Origin: Flabesymbios commensalis
Taxonomy: Eukaryota > Annelida > Polychaeta > Terebellida > Flabelligeridae
NCBI GenBank assembly: GCA_964017125.1
Contig: OZ024908.1
Location: forward strand, 61,077,521-61,141,520
Direction of reading: 5' to 3'
Length of the DNA stretch: 64,000 nt
Each line of letters starts with the position of its first letter. The first letter of the stretch is position 1. A program made the position numbers and the translations under genes. A model generated the notes under the pieces. It was not told the origin of the DNA. It did not search any database and saw only the letters and a list, made by a program, of their open reading frames with translations. Below, piece by piece: positions 47,301 to 49,121 of the stretch.

Positions 47301-47397
47301 TAATTATGTTTTTAATTTTCTGAACAGGCGAGGTATCAATGCTGAGCCGGCAAACGGACCCAGTTTCTGTCAGTACGAAGCAGCCATGTACGGGTGA
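17040..47397 (+). CDS. Lysosomal beta-N-acetylhexosaminidase (GH20, HEXA/HEXB family), 13 coding positions
   Basis: The enzyme removes terminal beta-linked GlcNAc/GalNAc from glycoconjugates in the lysosome. Joined exons give 551 residues with exon 10a or 10c and 554 with 10b, close to human HEXA (529) and HEXB (556). Residues 1-23 look like a signal peptide, about 30-175 match the GH20b N-terminal domain, and about 178-500 form the catalytic barrel. Human HEXA active-site residues have counterparts: R178 as R202, D207 as D231, H262 as H286, D322-E323 as D346-E347 in HLGGDEV, W373 as W397, W392 as W416, Y421 as Y441 and W460-E462 as W480-E482 (10c numbering). Sequons include N181 and NIT in exon 8. 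The alpha-specific GSEP loop is absent. All introns are GT-AG and phases agree throughout. Exon 10 is triplicated, so this span gives at least three possible products. Orthology to HEXA or HEXB cannot be decided by eye, so no symbol is given. Confidence 0.93.
17358..18211 (+). other. Intron 1
   Basis: GT-AG intron, phase 0. Very AT-rich. It holds an inverted-repeat element at 17480-17827 and nothing else I recognise. Confidence 0.85.
17480..17827. mobile_element. AT-rich relative of the CCCAGCAAACAC element
   Basis: Ends CCCAGCAAACACAATAACAT and AATGTTTTGTGTTTGCTGAG are inverted copies, as in the short palindromes, but the 348-bp interior is a long AT-rich inverted repeat built from ACATTTT and AAAATGT words. 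It may be a longer subfamily. Confidence 0.6.
18212..18311 (+). CDS. Hexosaminidase exon 2
   Basis: Codes residues 107-139 plus the first base of codon 140. It starts after TTTCTAG and ends before GTAAGA (phase 1). Its sequence diverges most from human enzymes, as expected for this part of the N-terminal domain. The call rests on position, splice sites and phase match with exons 1 and 3. Confidence 0.8.
18511..18573. mobile_element. Type-E hairpin MITE fragment
   Basis: The arms CCAGTGACTTACAGTTGTG and CCACAACTTCAAGTGACTG pair around TCTCGCTATCGGGAGT. GGAGCACTGAG just before it is the type-E terminal sequence seen at 50659. Confidence 0.5.
19394..19505 (+). mobile_element. TTAA-type MITE, type D, partial
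   Basis: Begins TTAACCCTTACAACAGTG and carries the type-D body: GGCCGTAGTCCCATAACATA, GGTATTCAAATGAA and ATTTATGATGATTTCAAAT. The right end is missing. Confidence 0.65.
19814..19926 (+). CDS. Hexosaminidase exon 3
   Basis: Completes codon 140 (Tyr) and codes to residue 177. It starts after TTGTTTAG and ends in phase 0 before GTGAGC. The sequence includes [19 protein letters not shown], nearly the same as human [19 protein letters not shown], the most conserved segment of the N-terminal domain border. Confidence 0.95.
20001..20510 (+). repeat. Degenerate tandem repeat with CTTGAAACAACAACCG core
   Basis: Six units share CTTGAAACAACAACCG or close variants near 20047, 20119, 20192, 20268, 20371 and 20482, then TGTGTTTGCCTCTTTGT. 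Spacing is 72-76 bp early and 103-111 bp later. The ACTTGAAGTTGTG at its left edge is the arm of a B-type hairpin MITE, so the array may have grown from one. Confidence 0.7.
20690..21080. mobile_element. B-type MITE body fragments, two copies
   Basis: AAACCAAACATTTGCAAAT, TTGATGTTTAAA and CATTCCCAATA recur at 20730-20800 and again at 21005-21085, same orientation. These words belong to the body of the B-type hairpin MITE; the hairpin itself is absent. Confidence 0.5.
21148..21381. mobile_element. TTAA-type MITE, type B
   Basis: Starts TTAACCCTTTCCTGCTGAT and ends GATAAGGGTCAA. It contains a near-perfect hairpin: TCCACTTGAAGTTGTGGGTC, loop GCGGTAGC, then GAAACACAACTTCAAGTGGG. The body words TTTAAACAT and CAAATATTTG match other B copies. 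Confidence 0.75.
21797..23138. mobile_element. Putative non-autonomous TIR element (hAT-like ends)
   Basis: The left end carries AGGGATGCAAATTCAC, GGCGAC repeats and CACTAGCCC. The right end carries the inverse set: AGGGCGATT, GGGCTAGTGG twice, then GATGAATTTTCCCCCCTG. Such GGGATGCAAATTCACTAGCCC ends recall hAT-type elements known in many invertebrates. No transposase frame is seen in the 1.3 kb interior. Confidence 0.4.
23190..23530 (+). repeat. Dispersed repeat (ACAGATTTGCAT / CAATCCATTAAATT family)
   Basis: Order of words: CACCAGAGAAGTTATGTTTTTGG, then ATTTGCATTAAATTTTTACCAG, AGGTGTATCAC, GATGATCCAGATTATGATC and GGAGGTTTGCAGCCTCTG. A second copy at 50606-50970 keeps the same order. Similar sequences are widespread in animal genomes; I do not know the family name. 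A partial internal duplication (AGATTTGCAT) is present. Confidence 0.55.
23818..23925. mobile_element. CCCAGCAAACAC-family MITE
   Basis: Ends CCCAGCAAACACAAGACATT and AATGTCTTGTGTTTGCTGG are inverted copies; 108 bp. It ends about 100 bp before exon 4. Confidence 0.75.
24028..24138 (+). CDS. Hexosaminidase exon 4 (catalytic Arg)
   Basis: Codes residues 178-214, phase 0 at both ends, after TTTTTTCACAG and before GTATGT. It contains [20 protein letters not shown], matching HEXA [20 protein letters not shown]. R202 corresponds to HEXA R178, the substrate-binding arginine changed in the human B1 variant. INNT gives a sequon at N181 that lines up with the conserved HEXA site. Confidence 0.96.
24139..24962 (+). 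other. Intron 4
   Basis: Phase 0 intron of 824 bp. It contains one A-type TTAA MITE (24237-24436); the rest is plain AT-rich sequence. Confidence 0.85.
24237..24436 (+). mobile_element. TTAA-type MITE, type A (hairpin mostly lost)
   Basis: Starts TTAACCCTTTGAGCCTGAAT and ends GGGGGCTTAAAGGGTTA. The body words ATTACCACGTATTG, CCAGTTTCATGGAAATTTTC and TGATGCTTTAATGCATCGTG match other A copies. Only one arm of the hairpin (ATAGTGGATGAAGATGACTT) remains. Confidence 0.75.
24963..25064 (+). CDS. Hexosaminidase exon 5 (HWHIVDD motif)
   Basis: Codes residues 215-248, phase 0 both ends. It reads [20 protein letters not shown], matching HEXA [20 protein letters not shown]. D231 corresponds to HEXA D207, an active-site aspartate that supports the catalytic pair. 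Confidence 0.96.
25065..25944 (+). other. Intron 5
   Basis: Phase 0 intron of 880 bp. A diverged palindromic MITE sits at 25103-25206; nothing else is recognised. Its open frames on both strands at 25766-25978 are not supported. Confidence 0.85.
25103..25206. mobile_element. CCCAGCAAACAC-family MITE, diverged
   Basis: GCTGTTTTAATGTTGGTCCA and GGCCTAACATTAAACCAACA are the inverted core arms; the right end reads TTTATTTGTTGGGT. Confidence 0.55.
25945..26053 (+). CDS. Hexosaminidase exon 6
   Basis: Codes residues 249-284 and the first base of codon 285 (phase 1). It reads [20 protein letters not shown] then [11 protein letters not shown], matching HEXA [20 protein letters not shown] and IRVLAEFDTPG. 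Donor is GTAAGT. Confidence 0.96.
26185..26527 (-). mobile_element. TTAA-type MITE, type A, interrupted
   Basis: In reverse orientation it carries GATGCATTAGAGTATCATC, the CCATGAAACTGG and CCAATACGTGGTAA body, the full hairpin (TCATCTTCATCCACTACAAG, centre AATTGTGACAGCAATT, CTTGTAGTGGATGAAGATGA) and the right end AGGCCTGAAAGGGTTAA. The left end is split by an 89-bp palindrome. Confidence 0.75.
26199..26287. mobile_element. 89-bp palindromic MITE nested in the type-A element
   Basis: TTAACCCTTTCACCACTGAAG and its inverse CTTCAGTGGTGAAAGGGTGA flank arms that meet at GAATGCCATAGCATTC. It is almost perfectly self-complementary and keeps TTAA at its left edge. Confidence 0.75.
26524..26645 (-). 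mobile_element. TTAA-type MITE, type D, partial, sharing a TTAA with its neighbour
   Basis: Starts TTAAAGCGCTGAATATTG and carries CATGGAGACCAAAGGGTTTT and TTGAAATGTCTTAGCTCTTT. The first TTAA is also the end of the type-A element. Confidence 0.6.
26860..27064 (+). CDS. Hexosaminidase exon 7 (catalytic Asp-Glu)
   Basis: Codes residues 285-352 plus two bases of codon 353. H286 matches HEXA H262. [15 protein letters not shown] holds D346-E347, equal to HEXA D322-E323, the residues that position the acetamido group and donate the proton. Between CYS and YGPINP it reads KGQFDGS where human alpha has GSEPSGT, so the alpha-specific GSEP loop used in GM2 handling is absent. The donor is GTTAGT, weaker than its neighbours. 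Confidence 0.96.
27065..27656 (+). other. Intron 7, nothing recognised
   Basis: Phase 2 intron of 592 bp. A 157-codon frame on the - strand crosses it and exon 7; it has no family match and is treated as chance. Confidence 0.85.
27657..27743 (+). CDS. Hexosaminidase exon 8
   Basis: Codes from the last base of W353 to residue 381 plus two bases of codon 382. It reads [14 protein letters not shown] then [13 protein letters not shown], matching HEXA KSNPEIQDFMRKKG and EDFKQLESFYIQ. NIT is a sequon not present in human HEXA. Confidence 0.95.
27744..28220 (+). other. Intron 8, nothing recognised
   Basis: Phase 2 intron of 477 bp, AT-rich, without evident repeats. Confidence 0.85.
28221..28293 (+). 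CDS. Hexosaminidase exon 9 (IIWQEV)
   Basis: Completes codon 382 and codes to residue 406, ending in phase 0. [14 protein letters not shown] matches HEXA GYVVWQEVFDNKVK; W397 equals HEXA W373 in the active-site pocket. This is the last constitutive exon before the alternative exon-10 set. Confidence 0.96.
28294..29194 (+). other. Intron 9 (to exon 10a)
   Basis: 901 bp, phase 0. AT-rich, no clear repeat. If 10b or 10c is chosen the intron instead runs to 39546 or 44599. Confidence 0.8.
29195..29366 (+). CDS. Hexosaminidase alternative exon 10a (Ser-Gln type)
   Basis: 172 bases, phase 0 in and phase 1 out. It keeps TVVHVWKG (W416) and SSPWYL with the catalytic Tyr (Y441), then reads SQ where human alpha has N423-R424 and beta has D452-L453. 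Its tail QSDPHNFNG differs from the usual VEPLAFNG. The acceptor tract is weak (TACTGATCTACTAG) and the donor is GTATTT. This is the most diverged copy, but open and intact. It could encode a third specificity or be drifting; expression is unknown. Confidence 0.88.
29833..29937. mobile_element. CCCAGCAAACAC-family MITE downstream of exon 10a
   Basis: Starts ACCCAGCATAATATTTACTC and ends GATCGTGTTTGCCGGGT, with the core TTAATGTTGGGCCAGCG. It lies 467 bp after exon 10a. Confidence 0.6.
30296..30610. mobile_element. Cluster of B- and D-type MITE pieces
   Basis: Two B-type hairpins are visible: CCCACTTAAGGTTGTG with CACAACCTCAAGTGG (30345-30392), and CACTTGAAGTTGTGGATC with GGCACAACTTCAAGTGGG (30547-30598). 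A D-type body piece (TTTATGATGATTTCAAATTG, TTTCAGCGTTGTAA) lies between at 30440-30512. Confidence 0.6.
31385..31460. mobile_element. B-type hairpin fragment
   Basis: GTGTCTGGCTATCGCGACCC followed by ACAGCTTCATATGAG is a decayed B-type hairpin half; AATCAGCC near 31453 may be its terminal part. Confidence 0.3.
31514..31621. mobile_element. CCCAGCAAACAC-family MITE, ACATTTGTATG variant
   Basis: AAGCACAAAACATTTGTATG and TATACAAATGTTCTGGGGGG are inverted ends, with the core ACGTCGGCCCAACGCCTTCG. Its translation yields short QRRPNAFDV-like frames on both strands, which are not genes. Confidence 0.65.
31622..32232. other. Intronic DNA 3' of the GPCR, nothing recognised
   Basis: AT-rich. It could include the 3' untranslated region of the GPCR, which is read toward lower coordinates. 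No polyadenylation site was fixed. Confidence 0.4.
32233..32481. mobile_element. TTAA-type MITE, type C
   Basis: Starts TTAACCCTTGTCCTGCTAGG and ends CAGCAGGACAAGGGTTAA. The internal hairpin is TTCGTCATTTGAAGCTGGAA, loop ATTGCGTTAGCAAT, TCCAGCTTCGAATGAATGAA. Its right TTAA is also the left TTAA of the next element. Confidence 0.8.
32478..32718 (+). mobile_element. TTAA-type MITE, type A, abutting the type C copy
   Basis: Starts TTAACCCTTTCAAGCCTGAA, contains the hairpin ATCCACTACAAGCCGCGAAT / TCTCGACTTGTAGTGGAT and the tail TGATGCTTTGATGCATCGTG. It ends 44 bp from the stop codon of the GPCR. Confidence 0.8.
32762..33715 (-). CDS. Orphan class A (rhodopsin-like) GPCR, intronless, nested antisense
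   Basis: 317 residues with seven hydrophobic segments. The first ATG is at 33713-33715; a TTG three codons upstream also lies in frame but is not a credible start. Landmarks: N53 (position 1.50, in [11 protein letters not shown]), D83 (2.50, in LLANLAICD), C108 and C185 for the extracellular disulfide, D132-K133-F134 in place of DRY, P261 in CQWPA (helix 6) and N295-PIIY (helix 7), followed by an amphipathic helix 8 that ends RLLRCS. Possible sequons are N9, N101, N176 and N274. Third loop and tail are short. The Lys at 3.50 is unusual and may alter G-protein coupling. Ligand unknown. It resembles the rapidly expanding orphan receptors of marine invertebrates, but I cannot place it in a subfamily. 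It lies inside a hexosaminidase intron on the opposite strand, and no introns of its own are needed. Confidence 0.93.
   Translation of the reverse strand: MENPPRNMNTSGNLADLPDLDGSRPPGQPPTENSFDILTITFLCISGVALLANLVMVYTVARPANKKIRTAYMILLANLAICDSFNILVNVFSPMNAIISNISEPWLCGFILASRLVVKKLTSMGLLLVCFDKFVAIRFPFYYEDKSNMNKAITASVVAAVLSILYGTVPVTVMLNNSWYPQTGCVTPLLLPIRTMMYLTVVGNYTVECVLIAGVYIYIASVVIRLVRRTSSSDATGRREYLRGSLKCMLIIVVHIVCQWPACINTVVEYITGNLTPITTVIYLHKLSELNSWINPIIYVFTQKSLRDAIGRLLRCS
34001..34104. mobile_element. CCCAGCAAACAC-family MITE, near-perfect palindrome
   Basis: AACACAAAACATTTTTATGA and TATAAAAATGTTTTGTGTCT are inverted arms that continue to the centre GTCGAAGGCGTTGGGCCGAC. Confidence 0.75.
34162..34255. 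mobile_element. Palindrome with CCGTATTCTCGTACAAGTTA ends, copy 1
   Basis: CGTATTCTCGTACAAGTTAG and AACTTGTACGAGAATACGG are inverted ends, with arms GATATATCGTAGGCTTCG and CGAAGCCTACGATATATTG. A second copy is at 59387-59494. It lies about 450 bp upstream of the GPCR start. Confidence 0.75.
34256..34574. other. Intronic DNA, B-type hairpin trace only
   Basis: ACTTGACATTGCGGGTTGCG with GACGAGCCACACCTTTGATT near 34441-34481 is a decayed B-type hairpin. Nothing else is recognised. Confidence 0.35.
34575..34789 (-). mobile_element. Possible LINE or SINE 3' tail
   Basis: Read on the - strand, the segment ends in tandem TATTG-like words (ACTATTGTCTATTGTTTATT). Simple 3' tails of this kind are typical of some non-LTR retrotransposons. 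No coding part is present. Confidence 0.3.
34790..35218. mobile_element. CCCAGCAAACAC-family MITE split by a SINE
   Basis: The left part (34790-34888) starts CCCAGTAAGCACAGCACG, and the right end (35209-35218) reads TTTTGCTGGG. A tRNA-derived SINE sits between, bounded by a 13-bp direct repeat. Confidence 0.7.
34889..35195 (+). mobile_element. tRNA-derived SINE with 13-bp target duplication
   Basis: The head has a box A-like GGTAGTGGTTAACACC and a box B-like GGGTTCGTTTCCC at pol III spacing. A second tRNA-like part follows (CGTGGCGGAAAGGTAACG and TTTCGAATCC), which suggests a dimeric head. The flanks TTGAAGGTGACGT at 34876-34888 and 35196-35208 are identical target-site duplications. A short AT tail ends the element. 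No coding capacity. Confidence 0.75.
35466..35850. mobile_element. Two adjacent B-type TTAA MITEs, diverged
   Basis: Copy 1 (35466-35643) and copy 2 (35644-35850) share GCAAACATTTGCAAATATTG or close variants, TTGATGTTAAAA and the AACTGTGATTTAA body. Hairpins are decayed. The right end reads GACAAAGGGTTGA. Confidence 0.6.
35882..36611. mobile_element. TTAA-type MITE, type E, enlarged by an internal inverted segment
   Basis: Starts TTAACCCTTAGAGCACTGAT and ends TCAGTGCTTCAAGGGTTAA. It contains the hairpin TCAGTCCCTTGAAGTTGTGT / ACACAACTTCTAGGGACTGA. Compared with 50659-50906 it holds an extra segment (about 35931-36416) that is itself an inverted repeat (ATTTCTCAGTCAATTCT and AGAATTGACTGAGAAAT). 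Confidence 0.65.
36024..36285 (+). repeat. Tandem duplication, two units of about 131 bp
   Basis: TTCCATTTATGGCGTGACTA begins unit 1, and the same with T for G begins unit 2 near 36155. Units differ by a few substitutions and a 4-base gap, so the duplication is fairly recent. Confidence 0.75.
37424..37580 (+). mobile_element. TTAA-type MITE, type D, partial
   Basis: GTATTCAAATGAAGCGGAAA, ACATTTATGATGATTTCAAA and TTAGCGTTGCAAGGGTTTAA mark the type-D right half. Confidence 0.65.
37712..37955 (+). mobile_element. TTAA-type MITE, type D, with GACGTC hairpin
   Basis: The hairpin is GATCGACTTTAGTCGTCAGA / TCTGACGACTAAAATCGATC around ATCTGACGTCTGTAGACGTC. The body GGCCGTAGACCCATAACGCA follows, and the end is AGCGTTGTAAGGGTTAA. 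Confidence 0.75.
38131..38224. mobile_element. Type-D hairpin alone
   Basis: CAGCGGGGATCGAATTTAGA pairs with TCTAAAGTCGGTCGATCCCC; it ends GCGCTGTAAGGGTTAA. The D body is missing. A CCCAGCAAACAC-family fragment (ACCCAGCAGGCATCACGAGA) lies just before at 38066-38118. Confidence 0.65.
38385..38880 (+). repeat. Degenerate tandem repeat with GCGGCCATTTTG
   Basis: Three units of about 170-190 bp share AATTCCCTTGAAACCTG-like starts (near 38394, 38615 and 38750), then GTCT(G/A)(C/T)GAG and, in the last two, GCGGCCAT(T/C)TTG before TTTTATCA. This is related in style to the modules at 7806-8130 and 54150-54385. Confidence 0.55.
39169..39255. mobile_element. CCCAGCAAACAC-family MITE upstream of exon 10b
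   Basis: GCCCAGAAAACACATGATGG starts it; the core is TTGGACCAACGTCGGATACT and the right arm is ACCAATATTGGATCAACG. It ends about 290 bp before exon 10b. Confidence 0.6.
39547..39727 (+). CDS. Hexosaminidase alternative exon 10b (Asn-Arg, alpha-like)
   Basis: 181 bases, phase 0 in and phase 1 out. It codes TVVHVW, a loop of 13 residues before VT (10 in 10a and 10c, 14 in human alpha, 11 in beta), then [18 protein letters not shown]. Human alpha reads [18 protein letters not shown], so N446-R447 match alpha N423-R424, which bind the sulfate or sialic acid of anionic substrates. The tail is VIEPVQFNG. The acceptor is weak (GACTTTTAAAG) and the donor is GTACGT. Confidence 0.92.
39795..40047 (-). 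mobile_element. TTAA-type MITE, type D
   Basis: Starts TTAACCCTTAAAGCGCTGAA, has AAATCATCATAAATGTCTTA and GGGTCTACGGCCATTATAAA in the body, and ends with the GACGTC hairpin, here with an extra direct copy of GACGTCAGATTCTG. It lies 68 bp after exon 10b. Confidence 0.75.
40560..40752 (-). mobile_element. tRNA-Gly-like SINE head
   Basis: On the - strand, 40752-40675 reads like a tRNA: box A TGGCGCAATGGCTAGAACG, an anticodon arm with a 7-base loop CTGCCAG (GCC, Gly) on a 4-of-5 stem, and box B GGTTTCGAACCCC. The T stem has mismatches, so a functional tRNA is unlikely. The flanking body (40560-40674) may be the rest of a SINE. Confidence 0.45.
41164..41277. mobile_element. CCCAGCAAACAC-family MITE
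   Basis: CCAGTAAACACAAAACATTT and TATATTTTGTGTTTACTGGG are the ends; the core is GCTGGACCAACATCGAAAAC. A 10-base insertion disturbs the right arm. Confidence 0.75.
41579..41784. mobile_element. TTAA-type MITE, type B, sharing TTAA with the next element
   Basis: The hairpin TCAAAGGTGTGTCTCGCC / GCGACCCACAACCTCAAGTG is followed by the B body (AAACGGCTATTGATGCGATT) and the terminal GCATGGTTAA. The final TTAA (41781-41784) starts a type-A copy. Confidence 0.6.
41781..42030 (-). mobile_element. TTAA-type MITE, type A
   Basis: Starts TTAACCCTTTAAGACCCCAC, contains GATGCATTAAAGCATCATTT, the hairpin TCATCTTCACCCACTACAAG / CTTGTGGTGGGTGAAGATGA, and ends AGGCTTGAAAGAGTTA. Confidence 0.8.
42175..42412 (-). 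mobile_element. TTAA-type MITE, type D
   Basis: Starts TTAACCCTTTAAGTGCTGCA and ends GCTGAAAGGGTCAA. The body has AATCATCATAAATGTCTTAG. The hairpin arms (GGGGACCGTCTTTATAAG / CTAAAGACGGCCCCCGC) differ in sequence from other D copies. Confidence 0.75.
42829..43061. mobile_element. TTAA-type MITE, type B
   Basis: The hairpin TTTTCACCCACCTGAAGTTG, loop TGGGTCGCGGTAGCGAGACA, TAACTTCAAGTGGGTGAAAA is near perfect. Ends read CTTTAAAGCGCTACTCACGA and GTAGCGCTTAAAGGGTTT. Confidence 0.75.
43438..43528 (+). repeat. AATAC pentanucleotide microsatellite
   Basis: Imperfect (ACAAT)n array such as CAATACAATACAATACC, interrupted at several points. Confidence 0.8.
43733..43830 (+). repeat. Tandem repeat, three units of about 45 bp
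   Basis: Each unit has AGTCACATAGCACTGTTATG followed by (T/G)(G/T)AC and GTGACAACAA or similar. GTCACATAGC and GTTATGTGAC can pair, giving each unit a small hairpin. Confidence 0.75.
44600..44771 (+). CDS. Hexosaminidase alternative exon 10c (Asp-Tyr, beta-like)
   Basis: 172 bases, phase 0 in and phase 1 out. It codes [10 protein letters not shown] (W416), [18 protein letters not shown] and [12 protein letters not shown]441 is the catalytic Tyr; D443 matches human beta D452, and Y444 stands where beta has L453. Loop length before VT is 10 (beta has 11). Copy 10c is nearest to the downstream constitutive exons. The acceptor is AAATGGCTTCAG with a short pyrimidine tract; the donor is GTATGA, followed by a C-rich run at 44780. 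Confidence 0.92.
44772..45119 (+). other. Intron between exon 10c and exon 11
   Basis: 348 bp, phase 1. It starts with a run of C (44779-44791) and holds a diverged palindromic element at 45001-45088. Confidence 0.85.
45001..45088. mobile_element. ACGACGTTGTT palindromic element
   Basis: GGGTACACGACGTTGTTGCG and GTAACAACGTCGCGTGCCAG are inverted arms around TTGAATCGACGTTAATGGCG. It is related in style to the CCCAGCAAACAC family and ends 32 bp before exon 11. Confidence 0.55.
45120..45210 (+). CDS. Hexosaminidase exon 11 ([12 protein letters not shown])
   Basis: Completes codon 464 (Gly) for any exon-10 choice and codes to residue 493 plus two bases of 494. [20 protein letters not shown] matches human beta [21 protein letters not shown]480 and E482 correspond to HEXA W460 and E462, which bind the GlcNAc hydroxyls. 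Confidence 0.96.
45211..45855 (+). other. Intron 11
   Basis: 645 bp, phase 2. A CCCAGCAAACAC-family half element (ACAAGACGTTGAATCAATGT, GCTGGTCCAACGTCAACTAA) lies at 45238-45288; the rest is AT-rich. Confidence 0.85.
45856..45960 (+). CDS. Hexosaminidase exon 12
   Basis: Codes from the last base of W494 to residue 528 plus two bases of 529. [18 protein letters not shown] matches HEXB WPRASAVGERLWSSKDVR; then [12 protein letters not shown] matches LTRHRCRMVERG across the intron. VNST is a sequon. GC content is higher than in the neighbouring exons. Confidence 0.95.
46021..46267 (-). mobile_element. TTAA-type MITE, type A
   Basis: Starts TTAACCCTTCAAGCCCTGAC, has GATGCATTAAAGCATCATTT and the hairpin TCATCTTCATCCACTACAAG / CTTGTAGTGGATGAAGATGA, and ends GAAAGGGTTAA. 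Confidence 0.8.
46264..46444. mobile_element. TTAA-type MITE, type B, between two type-A copies
   Basis: Starts TTAAAGCGCTATGCTGAGT, carries a shortened hairpin (TTTTCACCCACTTCAAGTTG, GTGTCTCTTCAACTGAGTGA) and the B body; ends CTCTTTAA. Both of its terminal TTAA sites are shared with the flanking A copies. Confidence 0.65.
46441..46497 (+). mobile_element. TTAA-type MITE, type A, truncated
   Basis: TTAACCCTTTCAAACCTGAA is followed by TGTCATCTTTATCCACTACA, then the element stops inside the hairpin arm. Confidence 0.65.
47111..47206. mobile_element. CCCAGCAAACAC-family MITE, long palindrome
   Basis: GTTTAACCAATGTCGTTTTG and CAAAACAATATGGTTTGAAC are inverted arms around GCCCATCGTCTACGACGCTG. 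It ends TTTTTACTGGGT and lies about 120 bp before exon 13. Confidence 0.7.
47328..47397 (+). CDS. Hexosaminidase exon 13 (C-terminus and stop)
   Basis: Codes residues 529-551 then TGA at 47395-47397. [17 protein letters not shown] matches HEXA RGVQAQPLNVGFCEQE; the Cys is the conserved C-terminal disulfide partner. The acceptor is TTTTCTGAACAG. Confidence 0.93.
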
Positions 47398-47443
47398 ACG
47401 ACGGGACGACGGTAATCAGGGGGATATACGATAACTGTACCCG

Positions 47444-47507
47444 GCAAAGTCAAAAAGGCAGTAACCGCTCACTTGTAAGGTGAGCAGTTACTACCTTTTG
47501 ACTTTGC
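47444..47507 (+). other. Hairpin in the hexosaminidase 3' UTR
   Basis: GCAAAGTCAAAAAGGCAGTA and TACTACCTTTTGACTTTGC pair, as do the inner CGCTCACTT and AGGTGAGCAG; the stem is about 28 bp with few mismatches and a very small loop. It begins 47 bases after the stop codon. It could be a UTR element, a microRNA-like precursor or a tiny MITE. Confidence 0.65.
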
Positions 47508-47878
47508 ACAGCAGGACTGATGTGCCTTCAATGAACTTTATCAATCATCAAATTACATTCCGCTCATGCATGATCTGCAGGGCCGTTTACAAATGCAACG
47601 TATTATTATCAAAGTGTGAATTAATTTACGTGCTGTAGGCATATGCCTACATAATTGGTTACGCGGGCTATTTATTGTGACACTTTTCTAATTGAATTTT
47701 TTAAATGATTTGTGTGTGAAAATAGCATGGCTTTTAAACTGATATTATGTCTATATAACAAATGTTGAGATGGCGCATGATTCAGGTCTCAAACGTTGTT
47801 TGAAGACTTGGAATCAACCTCTCGATTTCCCGTGATGTTGGTGATGTCTTTATTCTCTCACCGCATATAACATGACAG
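47508..47878 (+). other. Probable 3' UTR or downstream DNA
   Basis: AT-rich with no clear repeat. I see no AATAAA in this segment, so the transcript may extend further. Confidence 0.4.
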
Positions 47879-47989
47879 CCCAGCAAACACAAAACATTTG
47901 TATAACATTTGTACAACGTTGGACCAACGTCGGAGACGTTGGGCCGACGTTGTATAAATGTCATACAAATGTTTTGTGTTTGCTGGGAT
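47879..47989. mobile_element. CCCAGCAAACAC-family MITE, near-perfect
   Basis: The ends CCCAGCAAACACAAAACATT and AATGTTTTGTGTTTGCTGGG are exact inverted copies; the arms meet at CCAACGTCGGAGACGTTGGG. This is the best reference copy of the ACATTTGTATA subtype. Confidence 0.85.
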
Positions 47990-48042
47990 AGCATCATATA
48001 CAAAGGATCAAAAGGTGGTATATTCCTGTTTGATAATGGCGA

Positions 48043-48155
48043 GCCTTTAATCCTAAACCTTTAAAGCATAAATTACCCATTTAATATTTTCACCCAATTG
48101 ATGTTGTGTAAACCTTCCCCGACCCACAACCTAAAGTGGGCGAAAATTAGTCAGA
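48043..48155. mobile_element. B-type hairpin MITE, partial
   Basis: TTTTCACCCAATTGATGTTG and CCACAACCTAAAGTGGGCGA are decayed hairpin arms; CCTTTAAAGC precedes. Confidence 0.5.
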
Positions 48156-48226
48156 AGACACTGCTCAGGTTTTAAAACCGGTAGGACCTATTGATTATCA
48201 CTATTATTGTCATGGTTGATGCTCAA

Positions 48227-48232
48227 AATAAA
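48227..48232 (+). terminator. Candidate polyadenylation signal
   Basis: AATAAA, 830 bases after the hexosaminidase stop codon and the first canonical signal I noticed on this strand after exon 13. If used, the 3' UTR would include the hairpin at 47444 and the palindrome at 47879. Confidence 0.3.
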
Positions 48233-48555
48233 TTTTACTGTAGTAGATACTCAAGAAAGGTAACCGTAACATTTTGGGAGTTTGCTATTTGAAAAAGGAA
48301 AGACTGTTATTTCTTTATTTGAAACTGGGACCAAGGTGACGATTGGCACTTTACATGGTGGCAAGTACACCCTTTCAATTCCAGAATAGTTTGACGCTAC
48401 GCATTTTATGTTTTTGTTTATTACTATGTCCTTTATTATAATAGCTTATTAGGATTTTTGTAGATGAAGGCGAAGTGAGGCATACTAGAAAATAGTTATC
48501 AAAACAAGATAAAGACAAAGTTACTAGATATTAAAGTATGATATATTATTATGCT

Positions 48556-48784
48556 TTGACCCTTGTCCTGCCAAATTAACAGTTTGTATTTTTTTCATTG
48601 ATTTGAGACTGGAATTGCTAGCGCACGTTCTGGCTTTAAATGACGAAACAATATTTCTATGTAATAACCCTGACTTCTCCCAAATGTATTCAGGTAAATG
48701 AACATCTATCACATTACATTTTAATTTGTTTGAAACTGGATTCACATAAGCCTATATATTTGGACCCAGCAGGACAAGGGTTAA
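48556..48784. mobile_element. TTAA-type MITE, type C
   Basis: The ends TTGACCCTTGTCCTGCC and GCAGGACAAGGGTTAA are inverted; TGGAATTGCTAGCGCACGTT is a decayed type-C hairpin centre. Confidence 0.7.
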
Positions 48785-48865
48785 TATTATGTCTCATTAT
48801 TCAACGTCATGTGATGTCTATGTTTACTGAAAGAGTAAACTATTTATGTTGAGTAATTTATAATT

Positions 48866-48984
48866 AACATAGGTATTCAACTGAAGCGGAAATAGCTAAC
48901 TAAGACAATTATGATGATTTCAAATTCAAAAAACCCTTTGGTCTCCATGGTTCATATAAAATATTTCAACACTTTAAGGGTTAA
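48866..48984 (+). mobile_element. TTAA-type MITE, type D, right half
   Basis: CATAGGTATTCAACTGAAGC, ATTATGATGATTTCAAATTC and CAACACTTTAAGGGTTAA. Confidence 0.65.
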
Positions 48985-49013
48985 TAGACTAATGTATGAA
49001 GCTCGTGTCGTGC

Positions 49014-49121
49014 AGCCCAGCAAACAAGATCACTGAACCATTGTTGGTTCAATGTTGGTCCACCGTCTACGACGCTGGCCCAACATTGAACCAACAATGG
49101 TTCAATGTCTCGAGCTTGCTT
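49014..49121. mobile_element. CCCAGCAAACAC-family MITE, TGAACCATTGTTGG subtype
   Basis: CACTGAACCATTGTTGGTTC and GAACCAACAATGGTTCAATG are inverted arms around the centre CACCGTCTACGACGCTGG. Ends are CCCAGCAAACAAG and CTTGCTTGG. Confidence 0.8.

Larger units (their letters stand above)
45961..47327 (+). other. Intron 12
   Basis: 1.37 kb, phase 2. It holds a run of three TTAA-type MITEs joined at shared TTAA sites (46021-46497) and a palindromic MITE (47111-47206). A triple direct repeat of ATTGTGTCC(C/G)TATCCA lies at 46583-46630. Confidence 0.85.

Noticed and set aside
29195-47397. Three tandem hexosaminidase genes rather than alternative exons
   Set aside because: Only exon 10 is repeated. 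No second copy of exons 1-9 or 11-13 was found between the copies, and all three copies have phases that fit the single flanking exons.
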